A DNA stretch of 64,000 bases from assembly GCA_021208685.1 (NCBI GenBank), contig JAJOJJ010000032.1, forward strand, positions 1 through 64,000, in the 5' to 3' direction. The stretch is from Saccharospirillaceae bacterium (GTDB lineage Bacteria; Pseudomonadota; Gammaproteobacteria; Pseudomonadales; Oceanobacteraceae). Each line of letters begins with the position of its first letter. The first letter of the stretch is position 1. This document shows, one piece after another, positions 39,201 to 49,578 of the stretch. A program made the translations under genes and the position numbers. A model generated the notes under the pieces. That model was not told the DNA's origin. It saw nothing but the letters and a program-made list of their open reading frames with translations, and did no database searches.

Positions 39201-39309
39201 AAAAGAAGAAGCTCTGTGAGATGAATCGGGCAGAAAGTGCGCTAGTTTACCTATTTTACCGGTTCAGGGCATCTTTCCGCCGGATGATCCGGCACCAGTG
39301 GCAGGCCAT

Positions 39310-40236
39310 TCAGCCCATGCGCTGACCGTACAGACTACTGTTACCGGCTTCGAATGCATCCAGCGCCTGATCCGCGATATTACGCCCGAGCGCGATCATT
39401 TCTTCTGCACGGTAGAATTCGTATACCTCACAGCAGTTGAGCGGGATTTTAATCAGTAAGTCCGGCGGATACCCGGCAATTTTGTACTGAGTCAGCGATG
39501 CCGACATCACCTCAAATACCTGGTTCAGAATATCAAGTTTTCCCAGACTCTCGTCAGCGTCTTTGCGGGCATTGGTCTTATGCTCAAACCACTGACTGGC
39601 CTTATCCACCAGTGTGTTAAACCAGTCCTGTTTTGCTTTGCGCCCGTTCTCCGGGTCGGTCGCCAGCTCTTTGGGGACCGGGACTTCGGCATTCAGATCC
39701 ACGGCGATGATGAAATCGGCATGAGCAGAGACACAGGGGGTGATCGGCAGAGGGTTCAGCACCGCACCGTCCACCAGCAAACGACCGTTGTTTGCAACCG
39801 GTGACAACAAACTCGGAATGGCTGCCGATGCACGCACAGCGTCCTGCAGCGATCCACGCTGAAACCAGATTTCCTTTTTATTGGTGAGGTCGGTAGCCAC
39901 TGCGGTAAACGGAATCGGCAGATCTTCAATGTTACGGCCATTCAGCATTTCACTGAGGATGTTAAACACCCGGTCGCCACGAATAACTCCGCCCGACAGC
40001 AAACTCAGATCCAGCAGTTTGAGGACATCCAGATACTTCAGGCTGCAGACCCAGTTGCGGTAAACATCGAGCTGACCGGCACAGTAAAACCCACCAACGA
40101 CAGCCCCCATAGAACACCCCGACACCATAACGATGTCATACCCACGCGCTTCCAGCGCATCAATTACCCCGATATGGGTATAACCACGGGCCGCACCACT
40201 GCCAAGCGCCAGTGCTACTGTTTTTTTCATGCTCAT
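39310..40236 (-). CDS. patatin-like phospholipase, RssA type
   Basis: A 308-residue serine hydrolase with an oxyanion loop GSGAARG (12-18), nucleophile Ser42 in GCSMG, and the dyad Asp156 in VDGAV. It resembles RssA/NTE-type bacterial patatins, probably cytoplasmic lipid acyl hydrolases. It overlaps the DUF4892 gene by four bases (ATGA), so its translation may depend on the reading frame of that upstream gene. Confidence 0.88.
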   Translation of the reverse strand: MSMKKTVALALGSGAARGYTHIGVIDALEARGYDIVMVSGCSMGAVVGGFYCAGQLDVYRNWVCSLKYLDVLKLLDLSLLSGGVIRGDRVFNILSEMLNGRNIEDLPIPFTAVATDLTNKKEIWFQRGSLQDAVRASAAIPSLLSPVANNGRLLVDGAVLNPLPITPCVSAHADFIIAVDLNAEVPVPKELATDPENGRKAKQDWFNTLVDKASQWFEHKTNARKDADESLGKLDILNQVFEVMSASLTQYKIAGYPPDLLIKIPLNCCEVYEFYRAEEMIALGRNIADQALDAFEAGNSSLYGQRMG

Positions 40237-41094
40237 CTCCCTGGCCAGAATACAAAACGTAAAGCCGGCTGCAGACGGTTATCCGGTGCCGGTGTGAGGG
40301 CGCCGTGACCGTCGATATTCAGTTCATACTGACCATCAAAGGTTGCCAGCCGTAATTGTTCTGCCAGACGCTGAGAACACTGGATATTGTCGCTCATATG
40401 GCTGGCATCGTAGCAATGGACCAGCAGATACAGACGGCGTTTCATACCCGGCGTAAGATTTTTCAGATACTCAATCAGGGCACCGCTCTGCTGCTCGTCA
40501 ATACGGCCATTGGCCGTCACCAGTCCGGGTAACCAGCCCTGACTGCTGATCAGCGCCTGCTGAATCAATGTGTTCATATCTGCCTGTTCCTTCACCGCTC
40601 CGGTGGTGGTGAGAACATCCAGATTGACCATTACCTGTTTTGAGCCACGTTCGATGATGTACAGCACGTACACTGTTTTTTCCTGACTGGTGGCATCTTC
40701 GCGCAAAGTGACGCTGTAGAACTGATTCTGTTCACGCCCCCCCCAGCCGGGCATTACCGAATATTTCGTTAGCCCAGAACGGATTGCTGCCACAGTCAAG
40801 CGCACGACACTGATAAAGCACCGCGCTGTCTGCCAATTGCCGCGTAAAATGCTCAATCACCGTGTCCAGTGGCACCCGATCCTGCACCGCCCACACCCGC
40901 CGCCAGAGGTTGCCGTCAAGCCGCCGCTCAAGCTCGCCGAACGTCGTGGCCTGATTACGTTTAAGACCCGATAACACCAGACGGTAATTGGTAACCTCCT
41001 GCGTTTTATCATCCTGCAGGGCAGCCTGGGGAAATCCCTCCAGAGCCCACAGTGGTGACATCATCAGACCCGCTAACAATAACAACCAGCGCAT
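40233..41094 (-). pseudogene. DUF4892 gene interrupted by a frameshift at a G8 run
   Basis: Two frames together form one DUF4892-type envelope protein. The first (41094-40732) has a signal peptide (MRWLLLLAGLMMSPLWA) and ends with CRALDCGSNPFWANEIFGNARLG, a family hallmark, then a premature stop. The second continues with the beta strands and the OmpA-like C-terminal part to 40233. They meet at eight G on the minus strand (plus 40737-40744). Seven G would restore a 286-residue product. It could be a true null allele, a phase-variable switch or a sequencing error. The last codons overlap the patatin start. Confidence 0.8.
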
Positions 41095-41232
41095 TGATCA
41101 CTCCTTCTGTTGATAGTGCCCAAGAGTAACACGGCCTTCACCCGGGCCATATGCTGCCAATGCAGCCGTGCCCTTTAAACCCCGCCCTCCCGGCTGTTAC
41201 ACTCGGCCGCGCCCTTTTTCAGAGTCAGAACC

Positions 41233-43152
41233 GTGTTAATGAATTCCCCACTCCGTCCCCTGATATTCCTCTGCCTGCTGATACTTGTTGGCTGCCAGTC
41301 CATGCTGCCGGTTCAGAACGATGATGGACAGGCACCGCGCTACAGCCCGGAACAGCAACAGCAGGCCAATACCGCTGCTGATGAGTTATTTAATGAGTAT
41401 TACCAGTTCGCCATTGAGCAGAGCCCGGTACTGCGCAGCCGTCTGGGCATCAGCGGACAGTTCGACTGGGACGATATTTCTCCCGAAGCCCGCGAACAAC
41501 AGGTCATTTATTACCAGAACCTGCGTAACCGTCTGCATGCCATTGATGAAGAAGCACTGTCAGCCGATCATCAGGCCAGCTACCGCACACTGTTATCCGA
41601 GCTGGAGTTTCATTTACTGATGGTACCCTTTGAGCCTCATCAGTATGCATTCAGTCAGATGGGCGGCTGGCACACGCTGGTGGCCGATGTATTGATCAAC
41701 AACCACCCGATCAGCAGCGTGCCCGAGGCCCGTGATTACATCAGCCGTCTGGAAGCCATTCCGGCACTGTTCAAACGCTGGAATGAAAATATCCGCAACG
41801 CCGAGGAGGATGGCATCCTTCCGCCGGCGTTTGTTTATCCAGCCGTTGTTAGCAGCATGGAGGCCATCATTACCGGCATTCCATTCGATAATGGCCCGGA
41901 ACCTTCGCCATTATGGGCCGACTTCAACAGTAAGCTCGACCAGCTCAACCTGTATCCGTCAAGCCGCAAATTGCTGGAACGCCAAGCGCGCTCAGCGCTG
42001 CTGCAGAGTGTTCAGCCAGCCTACCGCAGTATGCTGACACTGGTACGCGACCTGCAGCAACGTGCCCCGGAGCATCAGGCTGCCCTCAATCTCACGGATG
42101 GTCTGCGCTATTACCAGTTATTATTGGCGCACTACACCAACAGTCCGTTTGATGCCGATCATATTCACCAGCTCGGTCTCACTGAAGTCACCCGCATCCA
42201 GCAGGAAATACTGACCCTGATGCCGGTTCTCGGCTACCCGTCCGCCGGAAGCCAGAATGCTCAGCAACCGTTGCGCGACTTTTTTCAGTGGATGGAAGAG
42301 CGCAGCTACCGATTCCCCGACAATCAGCAGGGCCGGGATGAATTTATTGGGTATCAGAAAAATAAAGTACGGCAGATGGCCGAGCGCCTGCCCTACTTTT
42401 TTACGCATCTGCCGGTCAGTCCGATTGTGGTGAAAGCGGTGGAAGATTACCGCCAGAGCAACGCGCCGATTGCCTTTTATGAAGCGCCCTCAATGGACGG
42501 TACCCGTCCGGGCATATATTACGTTAATCCGGCACGCATGAACGATCTGCCGCGTTATCGTCTGGCGGCCCTTGCCTTCCACGAAGCCCTGCCTGGCCAC
42601 CACATGCAGATTGCCTTAACTCAGGAAAACGAACAGCTGCCGGATTTCCGCCGCACTCTCGGCTACAGCGCGTTCAGCGAAGGCTGGGCCTTATATGCCG
42701 AAAAACTGGCGGCTGAAATGGGCGCTTACGAATCGGCAGAAGAGGAATATGGCCGACTGATCATGGAACTGTGGCGTGCCATGCGTCTGGTGCTGGATAC
42801 CGGCTTACACGCCAAAGGATGGAGTCGTGAACAGGCTATTCATTTCCGTCTGGAAAATACACCCTTTTCCCGCGCCGACAGTGAAGCCGCCATTAACCGC
42901 TATCTGGTCATGCCTGGTCAGGCAACCTCATACAAAATGGGCGAGTTACGCATTCTGTCCATTCGCCAGCAGGTCAGAGATATTCTTGGCAGTCGCTTCG
43001 ATCTTGCCAGCTTCCATTCCGCCCTTCTCAGTCAGGGTGCACTGCCACTGGATGTATTACAGGAATGGATGATCCGCTGGGCCAAGCAACAGAAACAGGG
43101 GGCTGAGCTTACGGCAAAGCCCGCAACGGACAACACCAGGGAAACCCCGTGA
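41233..43152 (+). CDS. DUF885 lipoprotein, putative zinc peptidase
   Basis: A 639-residue protein with a lipoprotein signal (LILVGC, Cys21). It has the DUF885 zinc-site motif HEALPGHH (His450, Glu451, His456, His457), with a downstream SEGWALYAE supplying a further ligand. DUF885 proteins are probable metallocarboxypeptidase-like enzymes, mostly uncharacterised. A GTG start at 41233 or ATG at 41239 are both possible. It is divergent from the DUF4892 gene. Confidence 0.9.
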   Translation: MLMNSPLRPLIFLCLLILVGCQSMLPVQNDDGQAPRYSPEQQQQANTAADELFNEYYQFAIEQSPVLRSRLGISGQFDWDDISPEAREQQVIYYQNLRNRLHAIDEEALSADHQASYRTLLSELEFHLLMVPFEPHQYAFSQMGGWHTLVADVLINNHPISSVPEARDYISRLEAIPALFKRWNENIRNAEEDGILPPAFVYPAVVSSMEAIITGIPFDNGPEPSPLWADFNSKLDQLNLYPSSRKLLERQARSALLQSVQPAYRSMLTLVRDLQQRAPEHQAALNLTDGLRYYQLLLAHYTNSPFDADHIHQLGLTEVTRIQQEILTLMPVLGYPSAGSQNAQQPLRDFFQWMEERSYRFPDNQQGRDEFIGYQKNKVRQMAERLPYFFTHLPVSPIVVKAVEDYRQSNAPIAFYEAPSMDGTRPGIYYVNPARMNDLPRYRLAALAFHEALPGHHMQIALTQENEQLPDFRRTLGYSAFSEGWALYAEKLAAEMGAYESAEEEYGRLIMELWRAMRLVLDTGLHAKGWSREQAIHFRLENTPFSRADSEAAINRYLVMPGQATSYKMGELRILSIRQQVRDILGSRFDLASFHSALLSQGALPLDVLQEWMIRWAKQQKQGAELTAKPATDNTRETP

Positions 43153-43263
43153 GGGCACACCTCTGAATCATTCTGCACAGCGTTGTCTGAACGCTGCAGC
43201 AGGAATGCTTTTGATCAGCGAACAGCCCTGCCACCAACGCCCTGCAGGGCTGGCTGAATGTTT

Positions 43264-44121
43264 TCAGTAACGCAGCTCGATACCGGCCTGCCAGTAGCGA
43301 TCATCGGCCGGGGTTGCCTTAACCACCGCACCGGTTGTATCCGTTGCCACAATACGGCGATGCCGCATCTGGCCCAGCTCGGCTTTCAGCCATAACGCAC
43401 CACGCCAATGAAACTCGCCACCCAACCCCAGCTTCCAGTTGGTGTAATTGGCCTTAAACGTATCCGTCTGACCTTTCACTTCCTCAACCCAGACCCCCCC
43501 GGCCGGCCGTAAATGAACATAGGACGATACATCATTACTCCAGCGTGTCTGGATTTTGGTTTGCGGAAAACCCAGCAATACTTCGGTATCGTCTGTTGGC
43601 TTGTCAGCCATGGCGATTAGCGGGCGTGGATTAAAATCACCAAACTCCCGGTTAACGGTGATACCAAATTGCCAGAACGCGCCGCTGCGACGATAAATGC
43701 GGCCAATCAGATCGGCATTGATCGCCAGACTCTCACTGTCGAGCACATTTAAATCGGTCATAAATCCCGGTTCTGCGTGCAATAAAAACTCAGCGCTTTT
43801 CCCACGTTTCTGACGATATTCCAGCGGCAAAGAAATCCAGAAATATTCGTTTTGTAAGGCCGTGGTTCCGGTCCAGCGGAATTTACTCATATCCAGATGA
43901 AACGACGAGCTGACCTGCTCGGCCCCCCGTGTTTTACGTTCCAGCGGCAGCGTCAGACTGACTTCACTGCGGCCAAATTCAGAGCCTGCACCATTTTCCG
44001 GTGCCGCCGGACCTTCGTTAGCCCAATACAAACCGTCGGCAACAGCCCATCCGCTGCATAAGCAGGCAGCCAGCAGTGCCGCTATTTTACGTCCATTAAT
44101 CATCATCGGAATAAAGGTCAT
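43264..44121 (-). CDS. putative outer-membrane beta-barrel protein
   Basis: About 285 residues with a signal peptide ending near CSGWAVADG. Alternating hydrophobic/polar strands (SSFHLDMSKFRW, FWISLPLEYRQK) follow, and the protein ends in Tyr (WQAGIELRY), all typical of an outer-membrane barrel. I do not recognise the family with confidence. ATG 44121 has a good AGGAAG ribosome site and overlaps the end of the upstream gene by 26 bases, so the two are probably translated together. Confidence 0.65.
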   Translation of the reverse strand: MTFIPMMINGRKIAALLAACLCSGWAVADGLYWANEGPAAPENGAGSEFGRSEVSLTLPLERKTRGAEQVSSSFHLDMSKFRWTGTTALQNEYFWISLPLEYRQKRGKSAEFLLHAEPGFMTDLNVLDSESLAINADLIGRIYRRSGAFWQFGITVNREFGDFNPRPLIAMADKPTDDTEVLLGFPQTKIQTRWSNDVSSYVHLRPAGGVWVEEVKGQTDTFKANYTNWKLGLGGEFHWRGALWLKAELGQMRHRRIVATDTTGAVVKATPADDRYWQAGIELRY

Positions 44122-44767
44122 TATATGCTTCCTGAACGCTGGCATAACTGGCCAGCGCGCCTGTCGATTGCTCATTTTTACGGACTTTATCCAGTGCTGT
44201 GAGTACGTTGAGAACATTATCAAAGCCTTCAATAATATCGGCCGGTGCTTCTGCCTCTTTCAGCAGGTCAGTGTAGTTGGCAACAAAGTCGTATGCTTCG
44301 GTTTCTGCCCTGCGCTGTGCGGGTGTGACGCTTTCATCCATGCGTCCAATGACCTCCACGACATTCAGCAAGGATTTGGCGGCTTCGCTGTCACCGTCCA
44401 CCGCTTCATTAAGAATAAAACGGTTAAGGAAATTGGACGCTTCAGCAATGGCGGACACCTTTGGCGTTTGCCCACCCAATGCCTGTAAATCACCATTGGA
44501 TAAAAAGCCATCTTCATAAAGACGCTGGGTCAGTGCCGGAATCTGGCTCGAATTAATGGTTCCGGAAAAAAATTCGGCACTGATACGGCTGAGCTTTTCT
44601 GCGCGATAAGAAAATGAGACTTTATCAATGCTGTCGCTGCTGGCCGCAGAACGGTTGCTGGCAGACGGGTTACTGTCGCTATTCTGCGCAGCGGTTGCTG
44701 AAGCAACCTGTTTACCCAACATGGCCAACAGGTTCTGATAACCGGACGGGGAATTATTGATATCCAC
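44096..44767 (-). CDS. hypothetical helical protein coupled to the barrel gene
   Basis: About 223 residues. A Ser/Ala/Asn-rich linker (about 20-45) precedes a helical body with repeated Ala/Leu/Glu patterns and an acidic end (YSDDD). No signal peptide is visible, and I recognise no family. The GTG start at 44767 lies six bases after GGGAGGA; an upstream TTG is less likely. Its end overlaps the start of the barrel gene. Confidence 0.6.
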   Translation of the reverse strand: MDINNSPSGYQNLLAMLGKQVASATAAQNSDSNPSASNRSAASSDSIDKVSFSYRAEKLSRISAEFFSGTINSSQIPALTQRLYEDGFLSNGDLQALGGQTPKVSAIAEASNFLNRFILNEAVDGDSEAAKSLLNVVEVIGRMDESVTPAQRRAETEAYDFVANYTDLLKEAEAPADIIEGFDNVLNVLTALDKVRKNEQSTGALASYASVQEAYNDLYSDDD

Positions 44768-44847
44768 CTGACATCCTCCCAAAGAGACTGGAAAGAAAAC
44801 AGCAATTACCAGGCCAGACGAATAATCCGTTTAATAATCAATAATAT

Positions 44848-44878
44848 ATAAAGAAAAGCGGCAATCACTCGCCGCTTT
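44848..44878 (-). terminator. terminator of the DUF3422 gene
   Basis: On the minus strand AAAGCGGC/GCCGCTTT with an 8-base loop, followed by TCTTT. Confidence 0.75.
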
Positions 44879-44895
44879 GTGTCAGCTTTTTGCCG

Positions 44896-46269
44896 CTATG
44901 AATCCTGGCCATCCGCACCCGGAGCCGCACCGGGCTCACGGGCACGGCGGGTAATATGCTGGCGCAGACTGTGTACGCCCCAGTACACAGCCCCCAGCAC
45001 GACGGGTAAGGCAATGCCTTTCAAAAGATCGCCGTTGATATTCAGACCCGCCGCTTTCAGCGCGGTAAATGCAATACCAAGCAAAGACAGGATGTAGTAA
45101 CCAATAGCCACCACCGACAATCCTTCCACCGTTTGTTGCAGCCTCAGCTGTAACTGACTGCGACGGTTCATGGAGGACAGCAAATGCTGATTCTGCTCCT
45201 GAATCGACAGGTCAACACGGGTGCGCAACAGACTGGTGGTCCGGTTAATCCGGCGCGATAAATCTTCCAGCCGGTCACGCACCGAATTACAGGTTTTAAT
45301 ACCCGGTGTCAGACGCCGTTCAAGAAACTCACGCAGGCTCTGCATGCCTTCAATCGGACTTTCTTTCAGTTGCCGCAGACGGTCACGCACCAGATCGTGG
45401 TAGGCCACGGCGGCTGAAAAACGGAAGTTGGTATCGGAACGATGACGTTCCACTTCCGCCGCCAGTTGCGATAATTCCTGCAGCAGCCCCCGTTCGTCCT
45501 TACCGGAATCAATATCGGAAATGCTCTGATTCAGTGTCGCCAGACTGTCTTCAATACGGCTTAATTCACCGCCCATCTGACGCGCAATCGGCAACGCCAT
45601 TAAGGACATCAGGCGATAGGTTTCCAGCTCAAATAAGCGCTGCACCAGACGCCCGGTCTGATACGGCGTCAGCTGCTGCGTTGTGACCGCCGTCCCTTTA
45701 TTGCACACCACGATGCGGCCAAAACCATCGGAGTGCAGCTTAAACGCCGTCCACACCTGGGCTTTATCATCGGCCACCCAGGCGCCGGAAACCCGTTGCC
45801 CCTCAAACCAGCGCTGGATCTGTTTATCGTCCGGCAGGCGGTCAACCAGAGCCAGATTCACTGCAACAACCAGCTCGCCGGGCATCGCCGCCAACCAGTC
45901 TTTCGGCACAAAACTCAGCGCATCCGTCGCAAAAGGTTCCACGTCGGGGCAGATAAAGGTGAAATTGGCGAACTCCAGATGGCGCTCCCAGCGCAGCTCA
46001 AAACCACCGAAATCCTGATACAGGCAGGACGATTCCGGGGCGGGTGCGGGTACGCTGAAACGCCGGCAAAGATCGACCACATGAGCATACAGATCATCAC
46101 TGTTATCATTCAGCAGAAGCGTGAAGTGAGCCACCTGGCAGTTGCCTTCGATAATCGGCGAGGGGCGGTTGTGCAACTCTTCATACAGAGCCGAACGCCA
46201 TGGATGCACCTTCAGCGCGACCGAGGGTGCGGCAATGTCCGGGGCCTGATCCGTTAAGGCGTTTTTCAT
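44896..46269 (-). CDS. DUF3422 family membrane protein
   Basis: A 457-residue protein whose opening (HPWRSALYEELHNRPSP) and central coiled coil match DUF3422. It has two membrane segments near the C-terminus (about 390-442). The long N-part would face the cytoplasm. No function is established. The start MKNALTD at 46269 is preferred to the ATG two codons earlier. It follows the YihY gene by about 80 bases. Confidence 0.88.
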   Translation of the reverse strand: MKNALTDQAPDIAAPSVALKVHPWRSALYEELHNRPSPIIEGNCQVAHFTLLLNDNSDDLYAHVVDLCRRFSVPAPAPESSCLYQDFGGFELRWERHLEFANFTFICPDVEPFATDALSFVPKDWLAAMPGELVVAVNLALVDRLPDDKQIQRWFEGQRVSGAWVADDKAQVWTAFKLHSDGFGRIVVCNKGTAVTTQQLTPYQTGRLVQRLFELETYRLMSLMALPIARQMGGELSRIEDSLATLNQSISDIDSGKDERGLLQELSQLAAEVERHRSDTNFRFSAAVAYHDLVRDRLRQLKESPIEGMQSLREFLERRLTPGIKTCNSVRDRLEDLSRRINRTTSLLRTRVDLSIQEQNQHLLSSMNRRSQLQLRLQQTVEGLSVVAIGYYILSLLGIAFTALKAAGLNINGDLLKGIALPVVLGAVYWGVHSLRQHITRRAREPGAAPGADGQDS

Positions 46270-46350
46270 AATCACATCCTATGTCAGCGGTCTGTCTGGC
46301 GTGGATTCTACCCGGGCAACCGGCACAAGCAACCGTGCAGAGGTCAGGGT

Positions 46351-47634
46351 TCAGGCCGGTTCACATTGTGGTGCGGCAGCCGGTAACAACTCGCTCAATG
46401 GCACATCCAGCCTGCTGCTGCACTGTTCAAGCCACTGCTGCTGCCAGTTCTGCAGAGCACGGAAGGCTGAGCCATGGATATTGTCAGATAACGGCTGCTG
46501 TAATTGCTGCAGGGTCAGCGTGCGGAAAAATGACGCCAGGCTCAGCTGGGATAAATCAGCAATCCATACCCATTGCTGATCCTGCGTCTGGGTCGCCCAG
46601 CCCTGCTGCTGAAACTCCTGCAACAGACGCCCGACATCCGCAGCCGGCAGATCACGGGCCAGCCGGCACAGACGGGCCTCATCCGCTAACTGGCCGCTCT
46701 GCTGCGTCTGCCACAGCGTCTGTACCAGCAACAGGCGCCGCCATAACACCGGTAAACGACGTTTCTCACTGCGCACATGGCTCAGGCTGTAGCTCAGCTC
46801 TGCGCCCAGCAATAACAGCATCCAGGCCAGATAGACCCACAGCAGAAACAGCGGAACCGCAGCAAAGGCGCCGTAAATCAGCTGATAGGATGGAAACATC
46901 CCGACCGCTTTGGCAAACAGAAACTTACCCGCCTCAAACACGGTGGCCACCAGCACCGCAGCCAGTAACGCATTTCGCCACGGCACCCGGCAATTCGGCA
47001 CCAGCATATACAACGCACAAATCGCGCCGCTGCTGAACAGCCAGGGCAACAACCGTACCGGCAAAGCAATCTGGCCGGTTAAGGCACCGGCATCCCGCCA
47101 CAATGGCAGTGCTGCCAGCAGCGAGCTGGCGGCAAAAGCAGCGCCAAACAGCAGCGGCCCAAGGCTGAGTACTGCCCAGTAACGGAAAAAGGTCTGCAGG
47201 CCGGAACGCGGCTTGTCGACATTCCAGATACGGTTGAATTGCATTTCAATGGTGCGCAGCAGCATAAAGGCGGTGATGAACAGAAACACCACGCCCACCC
47301 AGGTCAGCTTGCGCGCCTGCTGACTGAACTGCACCAGATAGGCAGAAATGGTTTCGCTGCCCTCTGGCATCACATACGCCAACAATTCGCCATGGGCCTG
47401 ATCCCCCCAGCTCTGCAGTTCCGGAATAGCGCTGAGGATGGCATAAGTCACGGTGATCACCGGCACCAGCGCAAACAGCGTGGTGTAGGTTAACGCGGCG
47501 GCATCACGGCGGCGCTCTTCACCTTCAAAGCGTTTCAGGGTCTGCCACAGAATCCGTCCGGTCAGGTGTAAACGCCGCCAGAAGCGGCGTAAAGGGGTAA
47601 AAATCGCGGCCGTTTCTTGTCCGCTGACTGTCAT
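46351..47634 (-). CDS. YihY/BrkB-family inner membrane protein
   Basis: A 427-residue protein with six membrane segments and the family motifs DAAALTYTTLFALVPVITV and FVxxxYxxW-like LFLLWVYLAWMLLLLG. A soluble C-terminal winged-helix-like part (about 300-427) follows. It was once called ribonuclease BN, a name now given to another enzyme. The start at 47634 is chosen over an ATG 36 bases upstream. It is divergent from the arsC-like gene; I recall the same three-gene neighbourhood in Pseudomonas. Confidence 0.88.
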   Translation of the reverse strand: MTVSGQETAAIFTPLRRFWRRLHLTGRILWQTLKRFEGEERRRDAAALTYTTLFALVPVITVTYAILSAIPELQSWGDQAHGELLAYVMPEGSETISAYLVQFSQQARKLTWVGVVFLFITAFMLLRTIEMQFNRIWNVDKPRSGLQTFFRYWAVLSLGPLLFGAAFAASSLLAALPLWRDAGALTGQIALPVRLLPWLFSSGAICALYMLVPNCRVPWRNALLAAVLVATVFEAGKFLFAKAVGMFPSYQLIYGAFAAVPLFLLWVYLAWMLLLLGAELSYSLSHVRSEKRRLPVLWRRLLLVQTLWQTQQSGQLADEARLCRLARDLPAADVGRLLQEFQQQGWATQTQDQQWVWIADLSQLSLASFFRTLTLQQLQQPLSDNIHGSAFRALQNWQQQWLEQCSSRLDVPLSELLPAAAPQCEPA

Positions 47635-47834
47635 AGGCAATTTCCCGTTGATCTGAGCGCAGCCAGACACAAAAATACCGGCTTTTTACGCAAGCTTTTC
47701 CTCAGCGCGGACATCCTTTGTTAAGATACCGGCCAATTCAGTCCGTGAGACGAAGCTGCCCGACAGGCTCTTCACGGCCGCCAGACATCATCCGCTGCCG
47801 GTAATACCGGACCATGACACAGGACACGCAAAGC

Positions 47835-49137
<1,303 letters not shown>

Positions 49138-49208
49138 CAGCAAGTCATCGCTATGAAACTGACGGTGGATTGATCTGAAGAAATAACGCTTTTAGTGCAG
49201 ACTATGCG

Positions 49209-49232
49209 GCGGGAGTCCGGGCAGACTCCCGC
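49209..49232. other. 9-bp perfect hairpin between convergent genes
   Basis: GCGGGAGTC/GACTCCCGC with a 6-base loop and no U-run on either strand. It may be a weak terminator or a single repeat element, distinct from the array at 3-175. Confidence 0.4.
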
Positions 49233-49243
49233 GAGCCGGAGGA

Positions 49244-49474
49244 TTATTCGTCGTCCCAGTCACCATCCGTCGTATCATCGGCAATTTCAGTGGTGACCGG
49301 CTCGCCACATTTAGCGCACTTGCCCTCAATAAAGATAACGCCTTCCTGCTCGAACTCCACCGGCTCAACCATGCCCAGATCGGCTTCCATACAGTTGTTA
49401 CACCAGGTCTGGCTCAGGAAAGCATCCTGATCGTCTTTATCACGTGCGTAAAAATCGCGTTCGGTTCGTTCCAT
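49244..49474 (-). CDS. small acidic zinc-ribbon protein
   Basis: 76 residues with two CxxC pairs (Cys25/Cys28 and Cys53/Cys56) spaced as a zinc ribbon, and a very acidic C-terminus (DDTTDGDWDDE). I do not recognise a named family. The start at 49474 follows GGAG with an eight-base gap; an upstream in-frame ATG would overlap the chemoreceptor gene. Role unknown; a nucleic-acid or protein-binding adaptor is possible. Confidence 0.75.
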   Translation of the reverse strand: MERTERDFYARDKDDQDAFLSQTWCNNCMEADLGMVEPVEFEQEGVIFIEGKCAKCGEPVTTEIADDTTDGDWDDE

Positions 49475-49578
49475 TGTGTTACTCCGGTTGTAATACTGAA
49501 TGACCACATGATAGTCATGAAAATATCGGGATATTTCCCAAAAACAATGGCGGTCTATTCTACGCTGTATAACAAAGC

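Noticed and set aside
43224-43251. Hairpin with a GCCCTGCAGGGC palindrome between the DUF885 and barrel genes
   Set aside because: Short arms and no U-run; probably ordinary convergent-gene spacer.
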